Assembly (NCBI RefSeq): GCF_030122845.1
Contig: NZ_CP126084.1
Coordinates: forward strand, 806,001 to 870,000
DNA length: 64,000 nucleotides
Origin: Paenibacillus woosongensis
GTDB taxonomy: Bacteria; Bacillota; Bacilli; Paenibacillales; Paenibacillaceae
Direction: 5' to 3'
Shown here: positions 16,679 to 25,245 of the stretch, piece after piece
Layout of the letters: every line of letters starts with the position of its first letter
How positions within the stretch are numbered: the first letter of the stretch is position 1
Made by a program: the position numbers and the translations under genes
The notes under the pieces: generated by a model
Database searches by the model: none
Seen by the model: the letters and a program-made list of their open reading frames with translations, nothing else
What the model was told of the DNA's origin: nothing

Positions 16679-17074
16679 ATGAAACGTGGAGATATCCTGC
16701 TGACCGGCTTGATTGTCGTCATTGCTCTGGCATTTCTGGTTCCAAGGTGGTTTTTTGACAATTTAAGTGAAAACAATCACAATGACAATCCGCTTGTCGC
16801 AAATATCAAGGTCGATGGAAAGCTGGTCCGATCCGTGGAGCTCACGGAAGAGGAGCAAATTATTGAAATCAAAACGGAGGACGGCCTCAACATTTTGAAG
16901 GTGCATGATTATGGCATAGAAATGATTGAGGCGGATTGTCCCGACCAGCTGTGCCTGACCTTCGGGTTTGTGCAGCGCAACGGAGGCACGATCGTCTGTC
17001 TCCCGCACAAAATGATCGTAGAAATTGAAGGAGCTTCCGGGGAAGGAGATGAGATCGATGCCGTCGTTAAATAA
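16679..17074 (+). CDS. eetA: EetA, NusG domain II membrane protein of extracellular electron transfer
   Basis: The 131-residue protein has one N-terminal membrane anchor (ILLTGLIVVIALAFLVP) and an extracytoplasmic NusG domain II-type beta domain with the pattern DGxxIVCLPHKMIVEI and CPDQLCLTFGFV. Family knowledge: this is the EetA component of the Listeria flavin-based EET locus, required for assembly or flavinylation rather than electron flow itself. ATG follows AAGGGAG. The gene overlaps eetB by 17 bases, so they are translationally coupled. It lies divergent to fmnB. Confidence 0.9.
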   Translation: MKRGDILLTGLIVVIALAFLVPRWFFDNLSENNHNDNPLVANIKVDGKLVRSVELTEEEQIIEIKTEDGLNILKVHDYGIEMIEADCPDQLCLTFGFVQRNGGTIVCLPHKMIVEIEGASGEGDEIDAVVK

Positions 17075-17636
17075 ACCAGTCACACCGAGAACGCTTGGGG
17101 GAGAGTCATCCACTCTCATATTGAAAAGAACGGTCATCGTCGCGATTTTCGCTGCGGTTGCGGTCGTGCTGAGCCTGATTGAATCGCTGATACCGATCAA
17201 TATGGGCGTGCCTGGCGCCAAGCTGGGGCTGGCGAATATTATGGTGCTGACCTGCCTTTATTTTCTGCGGGCGAGGGACGCCTTGATGATGGTGCTGCTG
17301 AAAACACTGCTTACTGCTTTTATTTTCGGTACATTCTCCAGCTTCCTCTTCAGCATTATGGGCGCGCTGTTCAGCTTTGCGGCAATGTGGTTCCTGCTCC
17401 TGGCAGGACGCAAGAGACTAAGTATGATCGGCATTAGCATCGTCGGGGGGATTGCCCATAACATCGGACAGCTTACTGCGGCATCGCTGTATTTTCTGAC
17501 GACGAAAATATTCTATTACTTGCCGATGCTGCTTATTACAGGGGTGCTGACGGGGATTGCGGTCGGGATTGCGGTTCGCTATTTGATTCCTGCGCTTTCC
17601 AGGTTGTCGTTGTTTGAATCTTTTTTGGCGGATTAA
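17058..17636 (+). CDS. eetB: EetB, Gx transporter family membrane protein
   Basis: Start ATG 17058 is chosen because GGAAGGAGAT (17041-17050) is ideally placed; a longer frame from 17025 would begin inside eetA. The 192 residues contain about six membrane segments and the family signature PINMGVPGAKLGLANI. The family has been labelled heptaprenyl diphosphate synthase component I or Gx transporter, and is EetB in the Listeria EET locus. Its size and topology resemble the substrate-binding S component of ECF transporters. The EcfA1-EcfA2-EcfT genes follow directly, so it may act as their S-like partner for a flavin or related cargo; that is inference. Confidence 0.88.
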   Translation: MPSLNKPVTPRTLGGESSTLILKRTVIVAIFAAVAVVLSLIESLIPINMGVPGAKLGLANIMVLTCLYFLRARDALMMVLLKTLLTAFIFGTFSSFLFSIMGALFSFAAMWFLLLAGRKRLSMIGISIVGGIAHNIGQLTAASLYFLTTKIFYYLPMLLITGVLTGIAVGIAVRYLIPALSRLSLFESFLAD

Positions 17637-17648
17637 GGGGGTGAGGAG

Positions 17649-18464
17649 ATGGCTGCAGCAACATTCGCTTACGAATTGAACGGCGTTTCCTTCGCATATG
17701 CGCCGGATGCCCCGGTTCTGGATGAGGTAACGCTTCGCATAGCTTCCGGAAGCTGGGTCTCGATCGTCGGCCCTAATGGCTGCGGCAAATCGACCCTTGC
17801 CAAGCTGCTGGGCGGATTGCTGGCCGCGAATAGCGGTACGATCATGGTAGAAGGCCGCGAGCTGACCCAGGATTCGGTTTGGGAGATCCGTCCACGGATC
17901 GGCATGGTGTTCCAGAATCCGGATAACCAGTTTATCGGCTCCACGGTGGAGGAGGATATCGCCTTTGGATTGGAAGGGCGCTGCCTCTCCCGCGAGGAAA
18001 TGATCGATCGGGTAACGCGTTACGCCGAGAAGCTGGAAATTAGCCATCTGCTAAACAAGCACCCGGCGGTGCTGTCCGGGGGGCAGAAGCAGCGGGTAGC
18101 GATCGCTGCGATCCTGGCGATGGAGCCGGGCATCGTGATTTTCGATGAAGCCTCCTCCATGCTGGATGAGAAGGCGCGCGGCGAACTGCTGCATATCTGG
18201 CAGGACATGCGCAGCAGCGGTGATTACACGCTCATCTCGATTACGCATGACGCAGAAGAGATTATGGCTTCGGACCGGGCGATCGTGCTCCGGGGCGGGG
18301 CCATTGCTGCTGATGCAGCTCCGGCGGAGCTGTTCGAGGATGAGGAGCTGCTGCAGGCTTGCCGCTTGATCGCGCCTTACCGGGTCAGGCTGGTGCAGGA
18401 ATTGCGGAAGCGGGGGCTGTGTGGAGAAGGCATTCTCCCTGGCTGGCAAACGAGGAGGCGGTGA
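17649..18464 (+). CDS. ecfA1: ECF transporter ATPase EcfA1
   Basis: An ABC ATPase of 271 residues: Walker A GPNGCGKST, Q-loop FQNPDNQFIGSTVEEDIAFG (the ECF hallmark), signature LSGGQKQR, Walker B IVIFDEASSMLD and H-loop SITHD. It starts 12 bases after eetB with GTGAGGAG and is followed four bases later by ecfA2. In energy-coupling factor transporters two such ATPases drive EcfT and an S component. In Listeria an ECF module in the same EET locus is linked to flavin movement across the membrane, which fits here. Confidence 0.93.
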   Translation: MAAATFAYELNGVSFAYAPDAPVLDEVTLRIASGSWVSIVGPNGCGKSTLAKLLGGLLAANSGTIMVEGRELTQDSVWEIRPRIGMVFQNPDNQFIGSTVEEDIAFGLEGRCLSREEMIDRVTRYAEKLEISHLLNKHPAVLSGGQKQRVAIAAILAMEPGIVIFDEASSMLDEKARGELLHIWQDMRSSGDYTLISITHDAEEIMASDRAIVLRGGAIAADAAPAELFEDEELLQACRLIAPYRVRLVQELRKRGLCGEGILPGWQTRRR

Positions 18465-18468
18465 CACT

Positions 18469-19377
18469 ATGGCTATTACATTCGAGGAAGTCAGCTATGC
18501 ATACGATGACCGCAGCTTATGGCGGAGCGGGGCGCTGGAGGGTGTCAATCTCCATATACAGCCTGGAACATTCACGGGAATTGCCGGGACGACGGGCTCC
18601 GGCAAGTCGACGCTGCTGCAGCATTTCAACGGCATCCTGAAGCCGACCGCAGGGCGTGTGCGGGTCTTAGATGTGCTGATAGGCGCCCAGGAGAAGGCAC
18701 CAAAAATGCGCGAGCTGCGCAGGCGGGTCGGACTCGTGTTTCAATTTCCTGAACAGCAGCTGTTCGAGGATACGGTGGAGAAGGATATTTGCTTCGGACC
18801 GCTCAACTTCGGAATGTCTCTCGCGGAAGCGAAGGAGCGGGCGAAATGGGCCTTGTCCCTGCTTGGGCTGGATGAATCGATTCTGCAGAGGAATCCTTTC
18901 CAGCTCAGCGGCGGCCAAATGCGCAAGGTAGCCATTGCTTCCGTTCTGGCCATGGACCCGGAGGTCATTGCCCTAGACGAGCCGACAGCGACCCTTGATC
19001 CACAGAGCCGGGCCGAGCTGGCTGCGCTGCTGTCGAAGCTGCACCGGGAGCAAGGGAAGACGGTCATCGTCGTGACGCACCGGATGGAGGAACTGCTGCC
19101 CTATGTGGACGGCTGGATCGTGATGAAGGGCGGCCGGACGCTGTTTCAGGGGCCGACGGATGCCATGGTCAGAGAAGCCGCCTTCCTGGAACAGGAGGGG
19201 CTGGCCCTTCCGGATTGCATCATGCTCTGGAATAGGCTGGCGGCCGAGTACGGGCTGGAGGCGGAGAAGCCGTGCTTAACGCCGGAATCATTGGCTGAAC
19301 GTCTCGCCGAGGTGTTCTCGGGGGGAGGAACATTAAGAGACAGAGAGGGGAGATGGGCATGCGGGGAAAACTGCTGA
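18469..19377 (+). CDS. ecfA2: ECF transporter ATPase EcfA2
   Basis: ATG 18469 with CGAGGAGG ahead is preferred to an in-frame GTG at 18421 that lies inside ecfA1. The product has Walker A GTTGSGKST, the EcfA2-type FQFPEQQLFEDTVEKDICFGP motif, LSGGQMRK, VIALDEPTATLDP and the H-loop VTHRM. About 60 extra residues at the C-terminus include a helix typical of EcfA2 contacts with its partner. It overlaps ecfT by 25 bases. Confidence 0.93.
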   Translation: MAITFEEVSYAYDDRSLWRSGALEGVNLHIQPGTFTGIAGTTGSGKSTLLQHFNGILKPTAGRVRVLDVLIGAQEKAPKMRELRRRVGLVFQFPEQQLFEDTVEKDICFGPLNFGMSLAEAKERAKWALSLLGLDESILQRNPFQLSGGQMRKVAIASVLAMDPEVIALDEPTATLDPQSRAELAALLSKLHREQGKTVIVVTHRMEELLPYVDGWIVMKGGRTLFQGPTDAMVREAAFLEQEGLALPDCIMLWNRLAAEYGLEAEKPCLTPESLAERLAEVFSGGGTLRDREGRWACGENC

Positions 19378-20162
19378 TTGGCCGGAGCATCGATACCGGT
19401 TCATGGGTTCACGGCCTCGACCCGCGGGCGAAGCTGACGGCTATGGTGCTGTATCTCATTGCAATAGTCGCCGTGGGCTCATGGCCTGCGCTTGGCGTTG
19501 CCGCCGTTTTTTCCCTCACTTATATGACGGCAACGAAGATTCCGCTCAAGTATTACGTCAAGGCGGCGAAGCCTCTCTGGGTGTTGATGGTGTTTATCTT
19601 CGCCGTCCAGTGCTTTACGGTGACCGAGGGAACGGCGCTGTGGCAGATCGGTTCATGGACGCTGTATTCCGGAGGAGTCAGCCTCGGGCTGATCTCGGCT
19701 TCGCGGATGGCGCTGCTCGTATCTTTTACCGCGATACTGACCTTCACGACAACGCCCGGGCTGCTGAATCAAGGAATGGCCGGTGTGTTGAAGCCGTTTG
19801 AAGCCATTGGATTATCCGCGCAGCGCCTGACCTTAATGATGAGCATTGCCCTGCGGTTCATCCCGACGATTCTCGACGAGTCGCAGAAGATCGTGAAGGC
19901 GCAGGCCGCCCGGGGCGCCGATTTGCGCGAGCTGCCGTGGAAAGAGAAAGGGAAGATGCTGGTATCTTTGCTCGTTCCGGTGACGGTAGGGGCTTTTCGC
20001 CGGGCGGAGGAGCTGGTGCTGTCTATGGAATCGAGAGGCTATCGGATCGGTGCGCCGCGCTCGGAATATCACTTGCTCGTCTGGAAGCGCCGGGACACCT
20101 GGTTCATTTTATCATTTGCAATCCTGGCTGCCAGCGTGCTGACGTATAGGATTTTGATGTAA
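19353..20162 (+). CDS. ecfT: ECF transporter transmembrane subunit EcfT
   Basis: A 269-residue membrane protein with about five to six helices and the EcfT coupling motifs AARGAD (ARG) and MESRGYRIG (SRG) that grip the ATPases. It opens with the usual GxxxxxxSWVHGLDPRAKL. GAGGGGAG lies ahead of ATG 19353; ATG 19359 is also possible. It closes the fully coupled eetA-eetB-ecfA1-ecfA2-ecfT run, which contains no ordinary S component. Confidence 0.93.
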   Translation: MGMRGKLLIGRSIDTGSWVHGLDPRAKLTAMVLYLIAIVAVGSWPALGVAAVFSLTYMTATKIPLKYYVKAAKPLWVLMVFIFAVQCFTVTEGTALWQIGSWTLYSGGVSLGLISASRMALLVSFTAILTFTTTPGLLNQGMAGVLKPFEAIGLSAQRLTLMMSIALRFIPTILDESQKIVKAQAARGADLRELPWKEKGKMLVSLLVPVTVGAFRRAEELVLSMESRGYRIGAPRSEYHLLVWKRRDTWFILSFAILAASVLTYRILM

Positions 20163-20318
20163 AAAAAGCATGGGGACGAGGGATTCATCGCGTGCACGGC
20201 AACACAGGGCTGTTTGGAATGACAAATGCACAGTGAAGAATATCACAATAAACTTAACTTTATCAATATAGACTGCTAGTACAGCTTAGTTGATTGAGGC
20301 AGGAAGGGGAGAAACGCT

Positions 20319-22406
20319 GTGGCACGTTATTTTAATGGAAAAGAAGTGGAGCTGCTTGCGCCAGCGGGAACGTTTGAAATCTTCAAGAAAGTGATCCGCG
20401 CCAATTGCGATGCTGTTTATTTCGGGGGACCGAGCCTCAATATGCGCATGATGCGCAAAGGATATAATTTCAGCCGGCCGGAGATGGTGGAGGCGATCCA
20501 GCTAGCCCATAGCTTGGACAAAAAAGTCTACGTCACGGTAAACAACCTGCTTAACGAAGGGGAGATCGAAGAGGCGCGGGAATATTTGCGCTTTCTGGAG
20601 CAGGCGGGGCCGGATGCCATCATCGTGCAGGATTTCGCTGTGCTGGCGCTCATTCAGGACATGGGCTTGAAGCTTCCCGTGCACTCCTCGGTCATGATGA
20701 ATGTGCATAACCGTGAGATGATCGAGGCGCTAAGCCAGATGGGTGTCACTCGGGTCGTGACATCCCGGGAGATGGATTTGCTGACCACGCGGTATTTGCG
20801 GGAGACGACCGGCATGGAGCTGGAATACTTCATTCACGGCGATATGTGCTCGGTGCATGGGGCGAATTGCTATTTCAGCTCCCTTGTGTTCGGAATGAGC
20901 AGCAATCGGGGTAAATGCCTGAAGCCATGCCGCTGGGACTACCGGGTGAAGAAGGGCGGCTTCGTATATCCTTCCGAATATCCGCTGGCTGTGAAGGATA
21001 TGTTCATGTACGAGCATATTCCCGAGCTGATTCATGGCGGAGTGACGTCTTTTAAAATCGAAGGACGCATGCGCGACACCGAGTTTGTGCTGATGCTGGT
21101 CAATGCGTATGGAGACGCGATTGACCGGTATATCGATGATCCTGTGGGCTTTGAACGGAGCCGGGATACCCAGCTGCTGTACGACAACCGCAAGCGCGAT
21201 TTGTCCACCGGTTATGCGTTTGGCCGTCCGGGGCTGTCCTATATTAATAAACGTTATGAGGGGACAGGCAAATTTTATAGTACAGGCAAGGTGTTCAGCA
21301 CGCCGACGGAAGAGCGGAGACTCGGGGAGAAACGGTTGGGTGAGGTTGCGGCTTATCTCGCCGAGGCTGCAGCAAGCAGCAAAGCGGGGGGGCAAGAGGG
21401 CGAGCGGAACAATTGGAACAAACCAACCGATCCAGGTGAACAGACCGAACGAGGAAACCAAAACAACCGAATGGAACTGTCCGTGCATGTGAACAATGCG
21501 GCCCAAGCGCAAGCAGCGTTTGAGGCTGGGGCGGATCATGTTTACCTGTCGGGCGATGTGTTCGAGCCGGATCGTCCATTCACGAAGCAGGAAATTAAAC
21601 AGCTGGCAGCGATCAAAGGGAACGCCAAGCTGTATTTAGGTTTGCCGCGCATGATGAACGAGCTGCACTTCGAAATATACGACGGGCTGCTGTCAGGTGA
21701 GCGCCTGCCAATCGACGGCATACTCGTGACGAACCTCGGCGCGATCCATAAATTCGCCTCTAAGGGGTATCCGCTCGTGGGCGACATCAATTTAAATATA
21801 TTTAATCATTTGGCGGCAGGTATGTATGCAAAGCTTGGTGTAGAGCGGTTTACGGCTTCCATCGAGCTGCCGCTCCATGATTTGGCCAAGCTGCTGGGGA
21901 ATGCGGCAGTACCTATGGAGGTCGTGGTGCATGGCTCGCCTGCCCTGATGTACATGGAGCATGATTTGTACGAGAACACAGAAGTTTTTGAGCCGATAGC
22001 CGAAGAGGAGAACCGGTACGTCGATAACCGCATTCTGGTGCTGATGACCGACAAGGGAGAGAACCCGGTCTACCGCGACGCCCATGGCCGCTGCCATTTG
22101 ATGCTGGCCAAGGAGCTGTGTCTGCTGCCCGTAATGAATCAGCTGCAGGATGCCGGACTGTCTGTCTGCCGGATCGAAGGCGCGACCTATCAGCCAGAGC
22201 AGTTGCGGTCGATTGTTAGTACGTATAAGGCGGCGATAGAGAGACCAGAAACTGCCGGTGAGCTGTTTGCCGGAATGACCCCAGTCTACGCGGGATATAC
22301 GCTGGGAGCGCTGCAGTTCGACGGCGGTGCGCCGGGTCAAGTCGAAGCAGTGGACGGAGCTTGTGAAGGGAAGCAGGAGAAAGAACGAGTGCAGGTGCGG
22401 ATGTAG
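20319..22406 (+). CDS. U32 family protein with Fe-S-type cysteine cluster
   Basis: The 695 residues comprise an N-terminal U32 domain (ELLAPAGTFEIFK, then VYFGGPSLNMR, then SVMMNVHN), a short linker rich in G/N/E near residues 350-385, and a second half that continues the family's C-terminal part. A four-cysteine cluster CSVHGANC...GKCLKPC is visible at about residues 187-213. Despite the peptidase name, relatives such as TrhP (tRNA hydroxylation) and UbiU/UbiV (oxygen-independent quinone hydroxylation) are Fe-S proteins that use prephenate or related donors. Sitting between the ECF genes and dmkA, a role in tRNA or quinone modification is conceivable but unproven. A 157-base gap suggests its own promoter. 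Confidence 0.8.
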   Translation: MARYFNGKEVELLAPAGTFEIFKKVIRANCDAVYFGGPSLNMRMMRKGYNFSRPEMVEAIQLAHSLDKKVYVTVNNLLNEGEIEEAREYLRFLEQAGPDAIIVQDFAVLALIQDMGLKLPVHSSVMMNVHNREMIEALSQMGVTRVVTSREMDLLTTRYLRETTGMELEYFIHGDMCSVHGANCYFSSLVFGMSSNRGKCLKPCRWDYRVKKGGFVYPSEYPLAVKDMFMYEHIPELIHGGVTSFKIEGRMRDTEFVLMLVNAYGDAIDRYIDDPVGFERSRDTQLLYDNRKRDLSTGYAFGRPGLSYINKRYEGTGKFYSTGKVFSTPTEERRLGEKRLGEVAAYLAEAAASSKAGGQEGERNNWNKPTDPGEQTERGNQNNRMELSVHVNNAAQAQAAFEAGADHVYLSGDVFEPDRPFTKQEIKQLAAIKGNAKLYLGLPRMMNELHFEIYDGLLSGERLPIDGILVTNLGAIHKFASKGYPLVGDINLNIFNHLAAGMYAKLGVERFTASIELPLHDLAKLLGNAAVPMEVVVHGSPALMYMEHDLYENTEVFEPIAEEENRYVDNRILVLMTDKGENPVYRDAHGRCHLMLAKELCLLPVMNQLQDAGLSVCRIEGATYQPEQLRSIVSTYKAAIERPETAGELFAGMTPVYAGYTLGALQFDGGAPGQVEAVDGACEGKQEKERVQVRM

Positions 22407-22640
22407 GTGGAAGTGCAATATACAGGTTTAGGTGAAGGTGTAGATAGTGGGTGTAGTGCAGAGTAAAGAGTAAGAGTAGCAGGAGGAGTAGAGTAGGAAC
22501 GAGTTGCAAGCAAGTGTAAATGCAGGTGCAAGCGCAAGAGTAGAAGTAGAAGTAGAAGTAGAAGTAGAAGCAAGTACAAGTACAGGTACAGGTACAAGTA
22601 CAAGTGTAAGAGTAGGTGTAAAGACAGGAACGGGCAAAAG
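22400..22640 (+). repeat. Purine-skewed degenerate hexamer repeats
   Basis: Directly after the U32 stop codon the plus strand becomes almost free of C and T outside GTA/GTG steps. It contains TAGAAG repeated five times in tandem (22541-22570), followed by six CAAGTA/CAGGTA-type units (22571-22606) and looser units on both sides. No coding frame is convincing. It looks like slippage-expanded sequence. Confidence 0.7.
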
Positions 22641-22662
22641 CTGTCTGGCCCCAGACACGATA

Positions 22663-22689
22663 AAATAACTGCATTTCATGCAGTTATTT
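22663..22689. terminator. Hairpin at the end of the U32 unit
   Basis: AAATAACTGCAT (22663-22674) and ATGCAGTTATTT (22678-22689) form a perfect 12-bp stem with a three-base loop. No long T-run follows, so it may be an intergenic repeat as much as a terminator. Confidence 0.5.
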
Positions 22690-22736
22690 ATGAAACTTCT
22701 ACGATTTAGGCGAGATTAACTGGATTTCCTGCATTT

Positions 22737-22779
22737 AAACCGGGATATATCATTCCTATCTAGCGGGAGCCCGGTTTTT
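22737..22779 (+). terminator. Terminator-like hairpin before the aminotransferase gene
   Basis: AAACCGGG (22737-22744) pairs with CCCGGTTT (22770-22777), followed by TTAAC. The long 25-base loop makes it a moderate candidate. Confidence 0.5.
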
Positions 22780-22899
22780 AACTTCAAGAAATCCACTTAG
22801 TGAGGCGAACATGCGAAATAGCCCATCTTTAGATACCTAAAATACAGTTAGTATTTTTACATCCCACTCTATCGTCAATAAAAAGGAGCGGAAACGAAA

Positions 22900-24183
22900 A
22901 TGGCGCAATACAGCGGACCAGATCACATCCTACAACAACGGCAGCAGCATTTTTACCCGTGCACGAGTCATTTTTACCGGACTCCGCCGCAAATCGTCAA
23001 AGGGGAGATGCAATACCTGTACGATCACGAGAACCGGAGGTATACGGATTTTTTTGCGGGGGTATCCGTCGTTGCTTGCGGCCATTGCAACCCCGACATC
23101 GTTAGACGCACGGAGGAGCAGCTGAGAACACTCCAGCATACGTGCACCATATATTTGACCCAGCCGAACGCCGACTTGGCGCAGCGTATGGCGGAGGTGC
23201 TGCCAGGAACATTGAAGCGTAGCTTCTTCGTGAACAGTGGTTCAGAGGCCAATGAAGGTGCTCTGCTGCTGGCCCGTCTGCATACGGGAAAAAGAGGCTT
23301 CATCGCGCTGGAGCAAGGCCTGCACGGCCGCACCTATTTGACGATGAGCGTGACGGGCCTGCGCATGTGGCGGACCGATCCGCAGCTGGAGGCGGATCGG
23401 GACGTGACGTTCATTCCCCGGCCTTATGAACGGGGAATGAGCGATGACGAGGCGGCACAGCGCTCCCTCGCTACCCTGAGGAAGGTGCTCGAAGAGAAGG
23501 GCGGCGAAATCGCCGCCATGATCGCCGAGCCGATACAGGGCAATGCGGGCATCATCGTGCCGCCAGCGGGGTATTTCGCCGAAGTGAAGGCGCTGCTGGC
23601 GCAGCACGATGTGCTCTTCATCGCGGACGAAATCCAGACCGGCTTCGGCCGGACGGGGGAGATGTTCGCGATCGAGCACTACGGCGTGCAGCCGGACATC
23701 GTCACGATGGCGAAAGCGCTCGGCAACGGCGTGCCGGTTGCCGCATTCGCCACGACCGACGAGATCGCCGCCAGCTTCAATCGGCCTTCGGCGTCCACGT
23801 TTGGCGGCAACCCGGTATCGGCCGTGACCGCCCTGGCGGTGCTGGACTACATCGAATCCCACCGGCTGGTGCAGCGATCCAAGCAGCTTGGGGGCATCCT
23901 GCAGGAAGGCCTGCGGAGTCTGGCCGCTCGTTACCCGCAAGCCATCACGGAGGTACGCGGAGCGGGTCTGATGATCGGCGCCGAGCTGTGCGGAGAAGAT
24001 CCGCCGCGTGGTGCAGTACTGGTAGACGACGTATTGGAACAGATGAAGGACAGAGGATTCATTATCGGCAAAAACGGTGTGGATCGCAACGTCCTGGCCT
24101 TTCAACCGCCGCTAGTCATCACGGAGGAGGATATTGCGGGCATGCTCACCGCCTTGGAGGAGACGCTGCGCTCCTTAATATGA
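22900..24183 (+). CDS. Class III PLP-dependent aminotransferase
   Basis: The 427 residues show the class III aminotransferase plan: FVNSGSEANEGALLLAR for cofactor phosphate binding, LHGRT, the IAEPIQGNAG loop, FIADEIQTGFGRTG with the PLP-nitrogen Asp, and the lysine in MAKALGNG that should bind PLP. Members include 4-aminobutyrate, ornithine and alanine-glyoxylate transaminases; the substrate cannot be told here. AAAAGGAG precedes the ATG. It sits between the U32 gene and dmkA and has no obvious part in electron transfer, though it may share a transcript with dmkA 124 bases downstream. Confidence 0.88.
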   Translation: MAQYSGPDHILQQRQQHFYPCTSHFYRTPPQIVKGEMQYLYDHENRRYTDFFAGVSVVACGHCNPDIVRRTEEQLRTLQHTCTIYLTQPNADLAQRMAEVLPGTLKRSFFVNSGSEANEGALLLARLHTGKRGFIALEQGLHGRTYLTMSVTGLRMWRTDPQLEADRDVTFIPRPYERGMSDDEAAQRSLATLRKVLEEKGGEIAAMIAEPIQGNAGIIVPPAGYFAEVKALLAQHDVLFIADEIQTGFGRTGEMFAIEHYGVQPDIVTMAKALGNGVPVAAFATTDEIAASFNRPSASTFGGNPVSAVTALAVLDYIESHRLVQRSKQLGGILQEGLRSLAARYPQAITEVRGAGLMIGAELCGEDPPRGAVLVDDVLEQMKDRGFIIGKNGVDRNVLAFQPPLVITEEDIAGMLTALEETLRSLI

Positions 24184-24307
24184 GCCCAAATGAAATGAAC
24201 GATTTTTCTCAATATATTGCGTCATTATCAATAGAATAGGGCGGAAGCAACCCGTCTCGTGGGCGGAATAGCGTCCGCTGCCTACTGTGCCAAGGAGTGT
24301 GGAAGCT

Positions 24308-25180
24308 ATGGAATACGCCCGCAAAGTCGGGTCCAAAATCAAGCTGTATAGCGAGCTGGTCATGTTCTCGCATACGCTGTTCTCGCTGCCCTTCGCCATC
24401 ATTTCGATGGTCTGGGCGGCGAACGGACTGCCGTCCGCGCATGTGATGATCTGGGGCCTGATGGCCCTGGTGGCTGCGCGCAATGGAGCCAACGCCTTTA
24501 ACCGGGTCGTGGATCGGATATACGATGCTCAGAACCCGCGCACGGCACACCGCCATTTGCCACAGCAATTGCTGGAGGCGAAGGAGGTGCTGCTGTTCGT
24601 CGTTATTAACTACGGCATCTTTATCGCCGCCTCGGCGATGCTGAATCCGCTATGCTTCCTGCTGTCTCCGGTGGCGATTTTCCTGATCTCGTCGTACTCC
24701 TATACAAAGCGGTTTACCTATTTGAGCCACTTGTATCTGGGATTTACGATTGCTTCCGCGCCGATCGGCGCCTGGTTTGCGGTGACCGGCAAATTCGCGT
24801 TTACGCCATTTGTGCTCGGAACGATCGTCATGCTGTGGATCGCGGGCTTTGACATCATCTACGGCTCGCAGGACATCGAATTCGACCGCAAGCACGGATT
24901 ATGGTCGATTCCCAGCTATTTTGGCCTGAAGAACGGCCTGCGCATCGCCGCGGCGCTCCATCTGCTGATGGTCCTGCTGCTGCTCGCCCTGATCCCGCTG
25001 CGGGGGCTCGGCTGGACGTATGGCATTGGCATCGGCGTCGCCGTCGTTCTCCTGCTCACGGAACATCGCATCATTAAGCCGGGCAACCGGCAAGTCATGA
25101 AGATTGCCTCTTACAATCTGAATCAGGTGATTAGCATGGTGATTTTATTCATGACATTAATTGATTTTTATCTGGGATAA
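24308..25180 (+). CDS. dmkA: DmkA, UbiA-family prenyltransferase for demethylmenaquinone
   Basis: ATG 24308 is preferred because AAGGAG lies 10 bases ahead. The 290-residue membrane protein has about eight helices and both UbiA aspartate motifs: NRVVDRIYD (residues 65-73, NxxxDxxxD) and QDIEFD. Family knowledge: UbiA enzymes attach a prenyl chain to 4-hydroxybenzoate or 1,4-dihydroxy-2-naphthoate. In the Listeria EET locus DmkA makes a dedicated demethylmenaquinone pool for Ndh2. A 4-hydroxybenzoate label is possible from sequence alone, but Firmicutes use naphthoquinones and every other EET gene is present, so DmkA is the better call. Confidence 0.82.
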   Translation: MEYARKVGSKIKLYSELVMFSHTLFSLPFAIISMVWAANGLPSAHVMIWGLMALVAARNGANAFNRVVDRIYDAQNPRTAHRHLPQQLLEAKEVLLFVVINYGIFIAASAMLNPLCFLLSPVAIFLISSYSYTKRFTYLSHLYLGFTIASAPIGAWFAVTGKFAFTPFVLGTIVMLWIAGFDIIYGSQDIEFDRKHGLWSIPSYFGLKNGLRIAAALHLLMVLLLLALIPLRGLGWTYGIGIGVAVVLLLTEHRIIKPGNRQVMKIASYNLNQVISMVILFMTLIDFYLG

Positions 25181-25202
25181 AAAAAATCGCCTGCCATAAC
25201 AA

Positions 25203-25232
25203 CAGCTCCCCTCCAATACCGAAGGGGAGCTG
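25203..25232. terminator. Bidirectional terminator between dmkA and ugpB
   Basis: CAGCTCCCCT pairs with AGGGGAGCTG. On the minus strand a run of eight T follows about 15 bases later. It serves the converging genes on both sides. Confidence 0.7.
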
Positions 25233-25245
25233 CCGCTGTATGCAA

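Noticed and set aside
22216..22674. Minus-strand frames rich in Tyr, Thr, Leu and Cys
   Set aside because: They arise from the purine-skewed repeats read backwards (TCTACT-type units) and have no start signals.
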